A stretch of 64,000 nucleotides of DNA, taken from assembly GCA_905221605.1 (NCBI GenBank), contig CAJNDS010000446.1, positions 627,243 through 691,242 on the forward strand. Direction: 5' to 3'. Within the stretch, counting starts at the first letter, position 1. Every line of letters starts with the position of its first letter. Below, piece by piece: positions 22,401 to 34,400 of this stretch. The notes beneath the pieces are model-generated. The model saw only the letters and a program-made list of their open reading frames with translations, was not told the origin of the DNA and searched no databases. Source of the DNA: Symbiodinium natans (Eukaryota; Sar; Dinophyceae; Suessiales; Symbiodiniaceae). The translations under genes were made by a program, and so were the position numbers.

Positions 22401-25400
22401 CTAAACCCTGCAAAGACAGAAATCCCTACTTCAACCCTGAACCATATACCGCCAATGAAGCCCTCACCCTTGAATCGGAAACACCTGATCAGACCATAAG
22501 CCTTGAAACGCTGATCGCCCAAACCCTGAATCTAAGGTAGTTGAACCCTGAACATGGGGTTTACGAGAATGGGGGACTCCCAAGATAGACCCCAGGTACC
22601 CTTAAAAACGTAAAACCCCATGTGGTCCCTCACCTTCTTGACAGGGTTCTGAAGTATGGGCCAAGGGCTTGACAGAGGCTAAGACCGGGAGTAGGGCCCT
22701 TTTTTCCTTTTTTTCGGGTTGGGGTTCCCTTAAATACTCCCCTTAAAACCCAAAAAGGGTACCCTTTTATTCCTAGGTGACTCCCGGGCCTAGGAGTACA
22801 TACGGGGCATTTGCAGAATCCCGCAGTTACGGGCAAATACTAAGGATTTAGGGTTTTAGGGGTTTAGGGTTTAGGGTTTAGGGTTTAGGGGTTTGGGGGC
22901 CCTTGTAAGCTACCCTAAGGCTTGAACCTTGAGCTCTAAACCCTCAACTCTTAGCACCGAATGAAAGCCCCAAGACCCAAACCCTAAACCCTTAACCCGT
23001 AGCCTTAAACCCTGAACCCTAAACCCTAAACCCTAAACCCCATAAACCTTAGACACCTAATGCAACTCTTCAGCCCCAAACCCAAGCGAGGCCTCTTGCT
23101 CGGCTACCGGGGGCCCCGCCTCCCCGGAGCAGTGCAAATCCTGGTTCTGGGACCTCTTCGGCAGGCCTGCGGGTGTAGGGGTGTAGGGGTGTAGGGGTGT
23201 AGGGGTGTAGGGCAGTTTAGGGCAGTTTAGGGCAGTTTAGGGTTTAGCGTTTAGGGTATAAATGACCACTTATATACCTTCCTAGAAAAGTAGGTAGTCA
23301 AGGCCATCGCACAAGAATACTCCTTTTTTACACAAATAGGATTTGTACTAAGCAAAGTATTACTTAAATACTCTCTGAAAAGTCCGCTGAAATATCTTAT
23401 GTTTACATATTCATGAAGTTTTGTTTCTTTTGAAATAATCATTCTATGCGAATTTGTCTACTAGAGTGTGTTGTTAAGTAAATAGCCCTATTTGACTCAA
23501 GTGAATACTACTTAAAGGACCGTACTCAACCAAAAAGCGAAATAAACACTAACAGCAGTAGAAGCGATTCTACTTGCATAACAATGAAGTCTTTGAGTAT
23601 TTCATGAAGACCACTTATATACTATGTCCGAAGGGCACATTTTGCATAAGCAAGCTTAAAAATGCACAATCTTCTTAGGAAAGTTCTTAGTGAAGGCCAT
23701 ACACAAGCAAATTCGGAAATACAAAACACACTTAAAAATGCGTAGTTATTGCCTCGTGAAGGCGAACCAAAAACCAAAATACCAAAAAACTAATAGAAAT
23801 ATCAATACAAACAATTTTCCGGAACTCTTGGAGAAGCCTCGTAGGGATTCCTGAGAGTTCCGGATTTCGTTTTTTGTTTTTTGGTTGTTTTTTGTTTTGT
23901 TTTGTTATTTTGGTTTTGATGTTTTTGGTTTTTTTTACTGTCCCGTGCATTTTCTGAATCTCAGGGTGGGTCCATTTCAGAAAACGCTGGCAAAACCAGC
24001 CTTTTCCGAGATTCTATTGTTTTCAGGAAACCTGATGGGCCGTAAACTGCAAGAAGAGGATGGGTCTGGCCCCTCAGCACAGAAAAGAAAGAAAAGGCAT
24101 AGGTCAATGGGGAGGGGTACCATATTCATATACCATATTAAAACCCTAAACCCTAAACCCTAAACCCTAAACCCTAAACCCTAAACCCTAAACCCTAAAC
24201 CCTAAACCCTAAACCCTAAACCCTAAACCCTAGCCCGAAAGCGCGGAATGGCAGAATGGCAGGCAGGCGAAGTGGATGGAAGTGCCGCGCCCAGCCCAGG
24301 GCTGCTTGTTGCGACTTCCGTGACCCTTTTAGGCTCTTGGGGGTTTAGGGTTTAGGGTTTCGGGTTTAGGCTTTAGGGTTTAGGGGTTTGGCACTTGTAG
24401 TGTTCAGGGCTTCTAGGCCTTTTAGTGTTTAGGGCCTTAGGGTCTTTAAGGGCTTAGGGCTTTTAGCGCCTTGTAGGCTGTTGGGGGTTTGGCGCTTCTA
24501 GTGTTTAGGGAATTTAGGGCCTTTTAGGGTTTGGGCCGGTTTGGGGCTTTAGGGTCTTTTCAGGGTTTAGGGCTTTTAGGGTTCAGGTTAGGGTGTAGTT
24601 AGGGTTTGGGGCACAGGGTTTAAGGGTTTGGGGCCCAGGGTTTAAGGGTTTAGCGTTAAATGTTTGGGGCTTGCATGATCAAGATCGTGGTTTTGAAGCC
24701 CTCAACCCTAGACCCTAAACCCTAAACCCTAAACCCTAGACCCTAAACCCTAGTAACCTAGTAGGGTTCTCACGCCCACCCTTCTGAGGAGAAGGTCAGC
24801 TCGTCCAAAGCAGACTGGCAGGCCGGGGGAGGGTTGCGTTGGCCCTAAACCCTGAACCCTAAACCCGAAACCCTAAACCCCTAAACCCCAATCCCTAAGC
24901 CCAGGGCTCAGCTCCAAGGCCCAGAACCCGCAACCTTGGCAAACAAAACGCACGAGCTTCTTCACTCTCAGCCACCCTAAACTCTAAACCCTAAACCCTA
25001 AACTCTAAAAACTAAACCCTAAACCCTAAACTGTGGCGCAGACCTGCGCGACATTGCCAGGTCAGGACAGTGCAGCATGCTATGGGTGACATGTGGCCAT
25101 GAGTAGTGACAAGGTATGGGTTGGGCACAGATATTTCTGCAGACGTTCCAAAGCAGCACCTCTGCTTCGTGCATTAGGGCATGTTTGTCCAGCATTTCGG
25201 GTGCGGTCCAGCGCTGAAACAGGTTTGTTTGTGGTCCATCTAGACCCACGAAAATAGGGCACATTCGTTCCCAGGGCTCATTTCATTCCCAAGCAACGCT
25301 AGACCCTAACACAAAGCCTTCGTGAGACCTGCCTTAGAGAGCCCCTAATGAGTTTCATGCCCGAATCGTGAGGCAGGAGCCTACTAACGTCCGGGTTAGG

Positions 25401-28400
25401 GTTGAAAGCTTGGGATGTTCCCCCCTATACTAACAGTCCTAAAGAGGGATGATAGTACCCTAAACCCTCAAACCCTAAAACCCTAAACCCCAAACCCTAA
25501 ACCCTAAACCCTAAACCTAAACCCTAAACCCTAAACCCTAAACCCTAAACCCAATCATAATCCCATAAGGACTGTTAGAATCATGGGGAACATCTCAAGT
25601 TGAAGCCTCAGACTCCCAAAATCCCGACTCCCATGCTTTTCCAGCCCTCCAGCCTCATCGGTTTAGGGTTTAGGGTTTAGGGTTTTTGGTTTAGGGTAGT
25701 CCCTGGCCTGCGCAGATTGCCGTCACGCACTTCCCATGCGGGCATCAGGCGCAAAGATGTCGGGACGGATGTACGGAGGGGATTTAGTCTGGGTTCTGAA
25801 TTTAAGGAACCCAAACAGGGTTAAGGGTTAAATGTTTAGGGATTAGGGTTTTGGGTTTTGGGGATACTGGGACCCGGAGTAGGCCCTGATTTCCCTTTTT
25901 TAGGGTTGGGGTTCCTTTATCATCCCCTTTAAACCAATAAGGGGACCGGCCCCATTGATTCCCAGGTTGTAACCTGGATCTAGTAAACTCAGCTAGGACA
26001 ATAAGGGCAGCAAAAGGGTACTACGCTTGCAAAACCCACCGCCCGAGTGATTGCGCAGATTTGAGGAGGCAGGAGGCGAGCATCATGAGCTTCAGCTGGG
26101 CTGTTTTCCCGCTCACATGGCCTGCCAAGCTCCAGACGCTTGCAAAACCCACCGCCCGAGTGATTGCGCAGATTTGAGGAGGCAGGAGGCGAGCATCATG
26201 AGCATCAGCTGGGCTGTTTTCCCGCTCACATGGCCTGCCAAGCTCCAAACCACAGGCGGTTTCGCACAGGACATCGGGCCCCTACCCCCCCCCCTCCCCC
26301 CACCCCCCCTACCCCCCCCCCCCCACCCCCCCCCTAACCCCCCCCCACCCCCCCCCGACCCCCCCCCTACCCCCCCTACCCCCCCCCTACCCCGCCCTAC
26401 CCCCCCCCTACCCCCCCTACCCCCCCCCCCCCACCCCCCCCCCCTACCCCCCTACCCCCCCCCCCCACACATTGTTCGATATAGGGACCTAATAAACTGA
26501 GTAGGTGGCTCTTGGTACCCCCAAGGTTTGTGGGTAAGGAGGGGGCATGGGGACATGCTGGGTGATTGTGTTGAGGTGCAGAGCTTCGGAACTTAAGGAC
26601 GTTCCACATCCGCATCTGGCGAGGGGTTTGGGCCATCTCTCAGAATGCCTGTAAGCCTCCATCCTCCCCAAAGAGGCCCCAAGCCACCCCAAACCCGAAG
26701 CCTCCCAAAACCCTAAAACCTAGAGCTATCAAGCCAAAGCCAGCCCAAAAGAAAAACCTTTCTCTCTTCATGGGCTTCCCGACTACCCCTCTCTTTTCTA
26801 CCCTCCTAGGTTCCCTCCTTAAACACCCTTAGTTAGGCTTAATGATCCTAAGTGGCCTTAGTTGTGGGGGGGTACCTAGCGGGGGTAGTATAGAGGGGGC
26901 TACTACACCTAAACCCTCAACCTTACAGCCTAAACCCTAAACCCTAAACGCTAAACCCCAAAACCCTAAACCCGAAACCCTAAACCCTAAACCCTAAACC
27001 CTAAACCCTAAACCCTATCAAGCCAAAGAATGTCTCTCCTCAGCGCGACTGGTACGCGAAGCTTCGGGACCTGGGCCTTGATCTCCTTGTGACGGGCCAC
27101 ATCCACGAGCAGCCGGGAGCCCAGGGGTTTAGGGTTTAGGGTTTAGGGTTTAGGGTTTAGGGTTTAGGGGTTTCGGGAGCTTCTGCATGCTTGACTTAGG
27201 GCCAAGGGTTGAGGGTTAAGGGAGCTGTTTGGATTTTAGGTTGTGGGTTTCGGGTTTTAGGGTTTTGGGGGACTGGGAGGTTTTGGTTTGCGGGGTGGCT
27301 TTCTGACTTAGGGTTTCGGGCGTAAGGTTTTTTTTTTTGACTGAGGTTGTGGAGCTGTAGGGTTTAGGGTTTCGAGGGGCTTCTGGGATATCAGAGTGTA
27401 GGGTCTAGGGCGTACGCTTTTGTGCATTGATAGTACCTCAAAATGGGTCATGTGGGCGGATCCCCAAGTGCAATTGCAAGCAATAGGGGCATCAAGGGCC
27501 AGTGGTCTAAACCCTAAACCCTAAACCCTAAACCCTAAACCCTAAACCCTAAACCCGATTTCTGAAACTGAAGACTCATCTACCTGGCTCGAGAGCCCCG
27601 AGTGGCTATAGGGACTGGGTAGGCAACCTTAGCCTTTTTGGTTATATAGAATCCTACTATATATTAGGGGTTTAGGGTTCAGGGTTTAGGGTTTAGGGAG
27701 AGGTTAGACTTTTTTGGGGGCTAGGGTGTTCAGCCTCTAAGGTTGTTTGGTGGTCTAGGAGGAGGAAAGGTGCCAGGGGGATGACTGCCCACGGCCTTCA
27801 AAAGTCTGCATCGCCAGGGTTTAGGGTTTAGGGCTAGGGTTTAGGGTTTAGGGTTTAGGGCTAGGGCTTAGGGTTTAGGGTTTAGGGGTTTAGGGGTTTA
27901 GGGGTTTAGGGGTAGCCATGGTGGCCGGCCACCTGGCCAACTCTGGCTGGCTCACCCTCGCTGGCACGGCCCTGAGCGGCCTGGGCTCCACGCTCAGCGG
28001 GCTCAGCACGCTGCGCCTTCGGCGGAGGGGGGGTTTGTTTAGGGTTTAGGGTTTAGGGTTTAGGGTTTAGGGTTTAGGGTTTAGGGTTTAGGGTTTAGGG
28101 TTTAGGGTTTAGGGTTTAGGGTTTAGGGTTTAGGGTTTAGGGTTTAGGGTAGTTTATAGAGGGCTTAAAGAGGGTTTTGTAGAGGGCGAACGAGCGGGTT
28201 TCGAGGGCTTGTCTGCTTAGATCCTTCTTGGGTTGTACTTAGACTCTTCCTGGGTTTATAGGGCTTGTCTGGTAGGATTATTCTTCTTCTTCTTCTGAGG
28301 GTGCATTGGGCTTGTTTGCTTAGATTAACTGTTTTTTCTTCTTATTCTTCTTCTTCTTCTGCTTTCGGGGGGCCTTGGGGGTTTTTAGCAAGTTTATAAT

Positions 28401-31400
28401 GCTGGTAACTACACTTATAACCCTATCTAGGGCACATATGTCCCTGCTTGCAGTTACCCATGGGCCTCCAAGTAAGGTTTTGAGGGTTTATAGGGGCCGC
28501 ATCTTAGGTTTTTGTGATGTTTTTTTTTTTTACGGGACTGGAGGACAGCCTTTCTTTTTGAGGATATGCTGAGGTTTGGGGTTTAGGGTTTAGGGTTTAG
28601 GGTCCCTAAACCCTAAACCCCTAAGCCCTAGACCTTTTGATCCCTTGACTAGGACCCAGAGCTCCGATCCCTTTTGTTAGGGGTCAGGGGATTCCAGTCT
28701 AGTGAGGGTCAGCTTTTGGTGGAGATGTTCTTGCTCAGGTCCCGTGTACTTCTAGTAGCCTTGAAGAAGCCACCCTATAAACCCTCAACCCTAACCCCAA
28801 ACCCCAAACCCTAAACCCTAAACCCCAAACCCGAAACCCTAAACCCTAAACCCTAAACCGCAAACCCCAAACCCGAAACCCTAAACCCTAAACCCCAAAC
28901 CCGAAACCCCAAACCCTAAACCCTAAACCCCAAACCCTAAACCCCAAACCCCAGGTATGGCCTCTCCGCGCAGATGCCCCAGTCTCTCGCCGATCTGGCC
29001 GTCGGGGGCGCGGCCGCCCTGGGTGCCAAAGCACACCTCGGCGTGCACCCTGCCCTTGCTGTTCAGTTTGGGATTAGGGTTTAGGGTTGAGGGTGGGTTT
29101 CGGGTTTAGGCTTAGTTTAGGGTTACCCTAAACCCCAAACCCTAAACCCCAAACCCTAAACCCTAAACCCTATTGGGCTCCAGGGTGCAGGGTGTCCTAG
29201 GTCTTGGGGTTTATAGGTTTGCGGGTATTCGGTTTGGGACTTAGTTTAGGGTTTAGGGTTCAGGCGTCAGGGTTTAGGGTTTGTGGCTGTACTGTTGGAA
29301 GGCTGATAGTTAGGGATGTTCTTCAGGGTTGAGAGATACCTTTGTCACAACTTGAATAAGTTATGGACAATGCTGCTAAGTGCCCTAACTAAACCCCAAA
29401 CCGCCAAACCCCCCAAACCCCCCAACATCACCCCAATCCAACAAGCGTCCGAGAGCTGCAACCCCAAACCCCAAACCCCAAACCCCAAACCCAAACCCCA
29501 AACCCCAAACCCCAAACCCCAACCCTAACCCCTCACCGCCCATCCATAACTCCTAACCCCTAACCCCTATACCCCCAGTTAACCCCCCAGCATCTGAGGC
29601 TAAGCCCTAAACCCTTAACCCTCAGCCCTCAACCCCCAACATCTGAGGCTGGTGAGTGCCAAAGCCTTCAGCCTCAGCACTGTGAGCGTGGGCGCTGGCT
29701 GCGTCTACGCCTCGCTGGGCGCGCCTTGCCCAGGATTTCTTGCGGTTTAGGGTTTCGGGTTTGTAGGGTTTGTAGGGTTTAGGATTTCGGGTTTAGGGCA
29801 ACCCTAAACCCTTTAATTGCTACTATTACTTGCTCAGGAGCCAACCAAAAAAAATCCTGCCTTTTAAGGGCAAGACAGGCATTGCTTTTGTGTTTTTGGA
29901 GGTTCTTGAGCAAATCGTAGATTGGTGTTTTGTGTTTGGGGTTTGCTGCTTCGGGATAAGCAAGGTTTAGGGTTGAAGGTTTCAGTGTTGAGGATTACAA
30001 GCTCGTAGGTTAGACACCCTAGACCCTAAACCCTAAACCCTAAACCCTAATTAAGCCCTTAGACAATATATACGAGGTTCTTGAGGATGGACCCCAAACC
30101 AGCGAAAGCCCTAAAAGCCTCAGTCCGAAAGCCTAAAACCCAAAAGCCCTAAACCCTAATTAAGCCCTTAGCCCCAAACCTAAACACCCAAAGAACCGAA
30201 CCCCAAAACCCGAAACCCGAAACCCGAAGCCCGAAGCCCGAAGCCCGAAACCCGACATCCCAGATAGTCCACTTTCTCCGGACGCTGGCGCAGCTTAGCG
30301 GGGCGCGGCCGCCTCTGCATGCACCCGCCCTGGAGAACGAGGCTGTGAAGCAAGCTAAACCCCGTAAAAGGGTTCAGGGTTTAAGGTCTTAGGGGTTTAC
30401 ATAGGGTCTAGGGTTGTGGACCCTTTTGAAAATTTTAGGATGTAGGGTTGTTTTAGGGGTGTAGGTTTTAGGGTTTACATTGGGTTTAGGGTTTGGGGCT
30501 TCAGAGTTCCTGGGTTTAGGGTTTAGCCCATGAGCCCCAGAACCCCGAACCCTAAACCCCTCAGCCCACCCACACCTGAAAGTGTTTAGGGTTTAGGGTT
30601 TAGGGTTACCCTCTAGAAGCCCCCCCCCCCCCCTGTTTAGGGTTAGGGTCCCTACCTGCTGATATTGGCCACTCTGACTCTACGTAGTTGTTCGACAAGT
30701 TTTATGTGGCATTCGATATTGACTACCCGAGTGTAGTTTCGTTAAGCTTATATGGAGTTCTTGTACTAGACCTAGAGGGTACCATAAACCGTAAACCCTA
30801 ACCCCTAAACCCGAACCCTAAACCCTAAACTATAGGGTTAGTATTAGGGGGAGGGGATCACTCAGTTTAGTGGCAGCAGGTTTGAAGGGTTTAGGGTCTT
30901 GAGAGCCAGGGTTGATAGGGCTTTGGGGTTTAGGGTTCAGGGCTAGGGTTTAGGGTTAGGGGGGCTTAGGGCTTAGGGCTTAGGGCTTAGGGCTTAGGGC
31001 TTAGGGCTTAGGGCTAGGGGCTTAGGGTCTCTGAGCCCAAAATCCCGAAGCAGACCCCAATAAACGCCCGCTTGAGGCAGATTCGTCCTTTCCCTTGCCT
31101 CGGTGGCCCCTTGGCTCAAGGGATATTCCATATCTTCCCATCTTGGAATTTAGGGTTTAGGGTTTCGAGTTTCGTCAGAAAAAGGCCTTATAGGGGGGGG
31201 GGGGGGGGAGGGCAACCCAAAAATTGATGTCTTGGTCAGGTTGTCAGGTTTTCGGGAATTAAGGGGTTTGAGAAAGGGGTCGGAAAAGTCACTCATAGTA
31301 TTTCCCTGTATGCTCCCTTGATTTAGTACACTATAACAACCCCCCCCCCCCCCAAGACCCTCTATTCTCATTATGAAGGCCCCTATACTAGGGTGCTCGC

Positions 31401-34400
31401 TAGGTGCATGGAGTCATGGGGGTTCTGCCTGGACCCCCAAGGTTGTACCCTTGGGTTTGGGGAGGGACCCTTTTGTACTCCTCTAAGGGAATATAAGCGC
31501 CATGTGAGGCGTATACGAAGGGAACCTCTTAGTTGTACCTCTACCCCAAACCCTAAACCCGAAAAACCCTATTCCCAATATCCTGACAGAGAATGGTCTT
31601 CGGCCAGAGAGCCTCAAGGCAAAGCATCGTTTGGGGCCCTAGAACTACTGTAAGTTCAAACAGCCCTAACCCCATGTAGGGCTCCGAATTAGCCCAAGGT
31701 AGGTACTCTTTGTAGACTGTAGGGGGCGCACCCGAAACCTTGGGATGTTCCCCCTTACTACCAACAGAATTAATAGGGATTATAGTACCCCGTACCATAA
31801 TTTAAGAGCCTCCGGCTCAAGCCGCCGACTCCGCTGGAGCATAGTTGAAAGGTTTAAACGCGCTCGTCAACAAAGGATGCCGAAAGTTGATTTGCTTGAG
31901 CCTCTCTGAAAACGTTGGCGGGGGGGGGGGGGGGGGGGGTAGGGGTAGCCACCAAACAGGAGCTGAAGCCAGCTTGAAGCCTACCAAGGGAAAAGTAGGG
32001 GGTAGGGGGGGGGGGGGTAGGGGGGGTTAGGGGGCCCTAAACCTTAAAACCCTAATCCCTACTAAACCCTAAACCCTAAACCCTAAACCCTAAACCCTAA
32101 ACCCTAAACCCTAAACCCTAAACCCTAAACCCTAAACCCTAAACCCTAAACCCTAAACCCTAAACCCTAAACATGAACGAAAGGCTCAGCTGGCGCGTGC
32201 TGAACTGGGCGGTGATTGGCCCCTGCGGATCCGGGAAGTCCACGCTGATCAATTCACTGCGCGGGCTTTCCGGCGATTTCTTTTCTTAGGGTTTAGGTGT
32301 TCAGCTTTTTTTCTGGGGGGGGAGGTAGATAGTACATGCTCGTGATATTAGTAGACAACAGGTATAGCTACATCCCCTCAACCCTCAGACCCTAAGACCC
32401 TAGGACGCAAGACCCTCAGACCCTAAGACCCTAAACCTAAGACCCCAAACCCTAAACCCTAAACCCCAAACCCCAAACCCTAAACCCTAAACCCTAAACC
32501 CTAAACCCTAAACCCTAAACCCTAAACCCTGGCAAGACAAGGCTCAAGCCGCGAAGTCCCGGAGCCGCCCCGGTGGGGAACACGGCCAAGCCCAGCGAGC
32601 CGAAGGCTCCGGGTTGGGTTTAGGGTTTAGGGTTTAGGGTTTAGGGTTTAGGGTTTAGGGTTTAGGGTTTAGGGTTTAGGGTTTAGGGTTTAGGGTTTAG
32701 GGTTTAGGGTTTAGGGTTTAGGGTTTAGGGTTTAGGGTTAGTTTAGGGTTTAGGGTTTAAGGGTTTTTAGGGTTTAGGGTTTAGGGTTTAGGGTTTAGGG
32801 TTTAGGGTTTAGGGTTTAGGGTTTAGGGTTTAGGGTTTAGGGTTTAGGGTTTAGGGTTTAGGGTTTAGGGTTTAGGGTTTAGGGTTTAGGGTTTAGGGTG
32901 TTTAGGTTTAGGGTTTAGGGTTAGGGTTTAGGTTTTAGGGGTTTAGGGTGTAGGGTTTAGGTTTAGGGTTTAGGGTTTAGGGTTTAGGGTTTAGGGTTTA
33001 GGGTTTAGGGTTTAGGGTTTAGGGTTTAGGGTTTAGGGTTTAGGGTTTAGGGTTTAGGGTTTAGGGTTTAGGGTTTAGGGCTAGGGTTTAGGGCTAGGGT
33101 TCAGGGCTAGGTTTTAGGGCGAGGGTTTAGGGGCTAAGGTTCAGGGCTAGGGCTTAGGGGCTAGGGTTTAGGTGCGAGGGTTTAGGGGCGAGGGTTTCGG
33201 GCTAGGGTTGAGGGTTTAGGCTGGGTAATTGGGAGTCTTGAGCTGGCTTTAGAGGTTTGCGGGTTTAGGTCTTAGGGTTTGGGCTAGGGTTTTGGCGTTT
33301 ACGGTCTGGGGTTGGGGGTTTAGGGGTTTAGGGCAATAGGTTTTAGGGTTTAGGGTGTTAGGGTTATAAAAGAGGGTTTAGGGTCCAGGGGTGTTCAGTG
33401 AGGGTGTTTAAGGGTTTTTTGTTGGGGGCTCATGGGCTTTTAGGGGTGCTTGAGTTCTTTTGTTCAGGGGCTCAGGGTTTCAGGTCTCAACCTTAAACCG
33501 TAAGCCCTAAACCCTAAACCCGACATGTGTGTGTGGTTTAGGGTTCAGGGTTTAGGGCCGGTTTAGGGTATAGGGTTTAGGGTTTAGGGTGAGACCTGTG
33601 GCTGATCGGGCTGCATGTTGCGAAGACAGGGCTTCATGCCACTCAAGGGCCTGCAAAGGATGCAGTGGGAAGACGCTATGGCATATGCAGTCTGGTGGAG
33701 CGGCTCGTGGGGGACAGTTGCGGTCCTCCATTGCGTTTCTAACTTGCCCTGCTTTGCCTCGTCGCAGGCTTGCTGCGAGATACAGCATGCGCAGGTATTC
33801 GGAACAAGACCCATTCTTGACTGCTTGCTGTGTCTGCAGCCAAGGAGCGACAATAAACCCCAACATAAACCCCCTAAACCCTAAACCCGAAGACTCCAAA
33901 ACTCTAAAACTCTAAAACTCTAAAACTCTAAAACTCTAAAACTCTAAAACTCTAAACTCCCTTAACCATAAACTTTCTGAACCCTAAACCCGAAACCTTA
34001 AACTCCCTAAGGCTCCCTAAAATCAGGGTCTAGGGTTTTCGGGTTTTTTGGTTTAGGGTTTTGGGGTTTTGGGGTTTAGGGTTTTAGGGTTTAAGGCTTA
34101 AGCGCACATCCCAAGCTGCAAGGCGTACATGTTCCAGGGGGACCTGGCACGCTTCACGCGCATGGCGAGGCCTGCCGAGACCCAGCCCTCAACCAACGAG
34201 GGTTTTAGGGTTTAGGGTTTATGGTTGAGGGTTCAAGTTAGGGTCTTAGGGTTTTCGGGTTGAGGGTTTAGGGTCTTCGGGTTTTAGGGTGTTAGAGTTC
34301 AGGGTTTAGGGTCTTCGCGTTTTAAGGTTTTTGGGATTGCAGGGTTTTAGGGTTTTAGGGTCTTTGAGCATTTAAAGTTTTTGGTTCTTGGGGTCTGAGG

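Noticed and set aside
26051-26500. 149-codon proline-rich open frame
   Set aside because: Half is the 113-bp duplication and half the C-rich tract. The proline coding is a low-complexity artefact.
31804-31820. GAGCCTCCGGCTCAAG in repeat F as a leader relic
   Set aside because: The similarity is explained by a simple palindrome (GAGCC..GGCTC) and the leader's T-run is absent.
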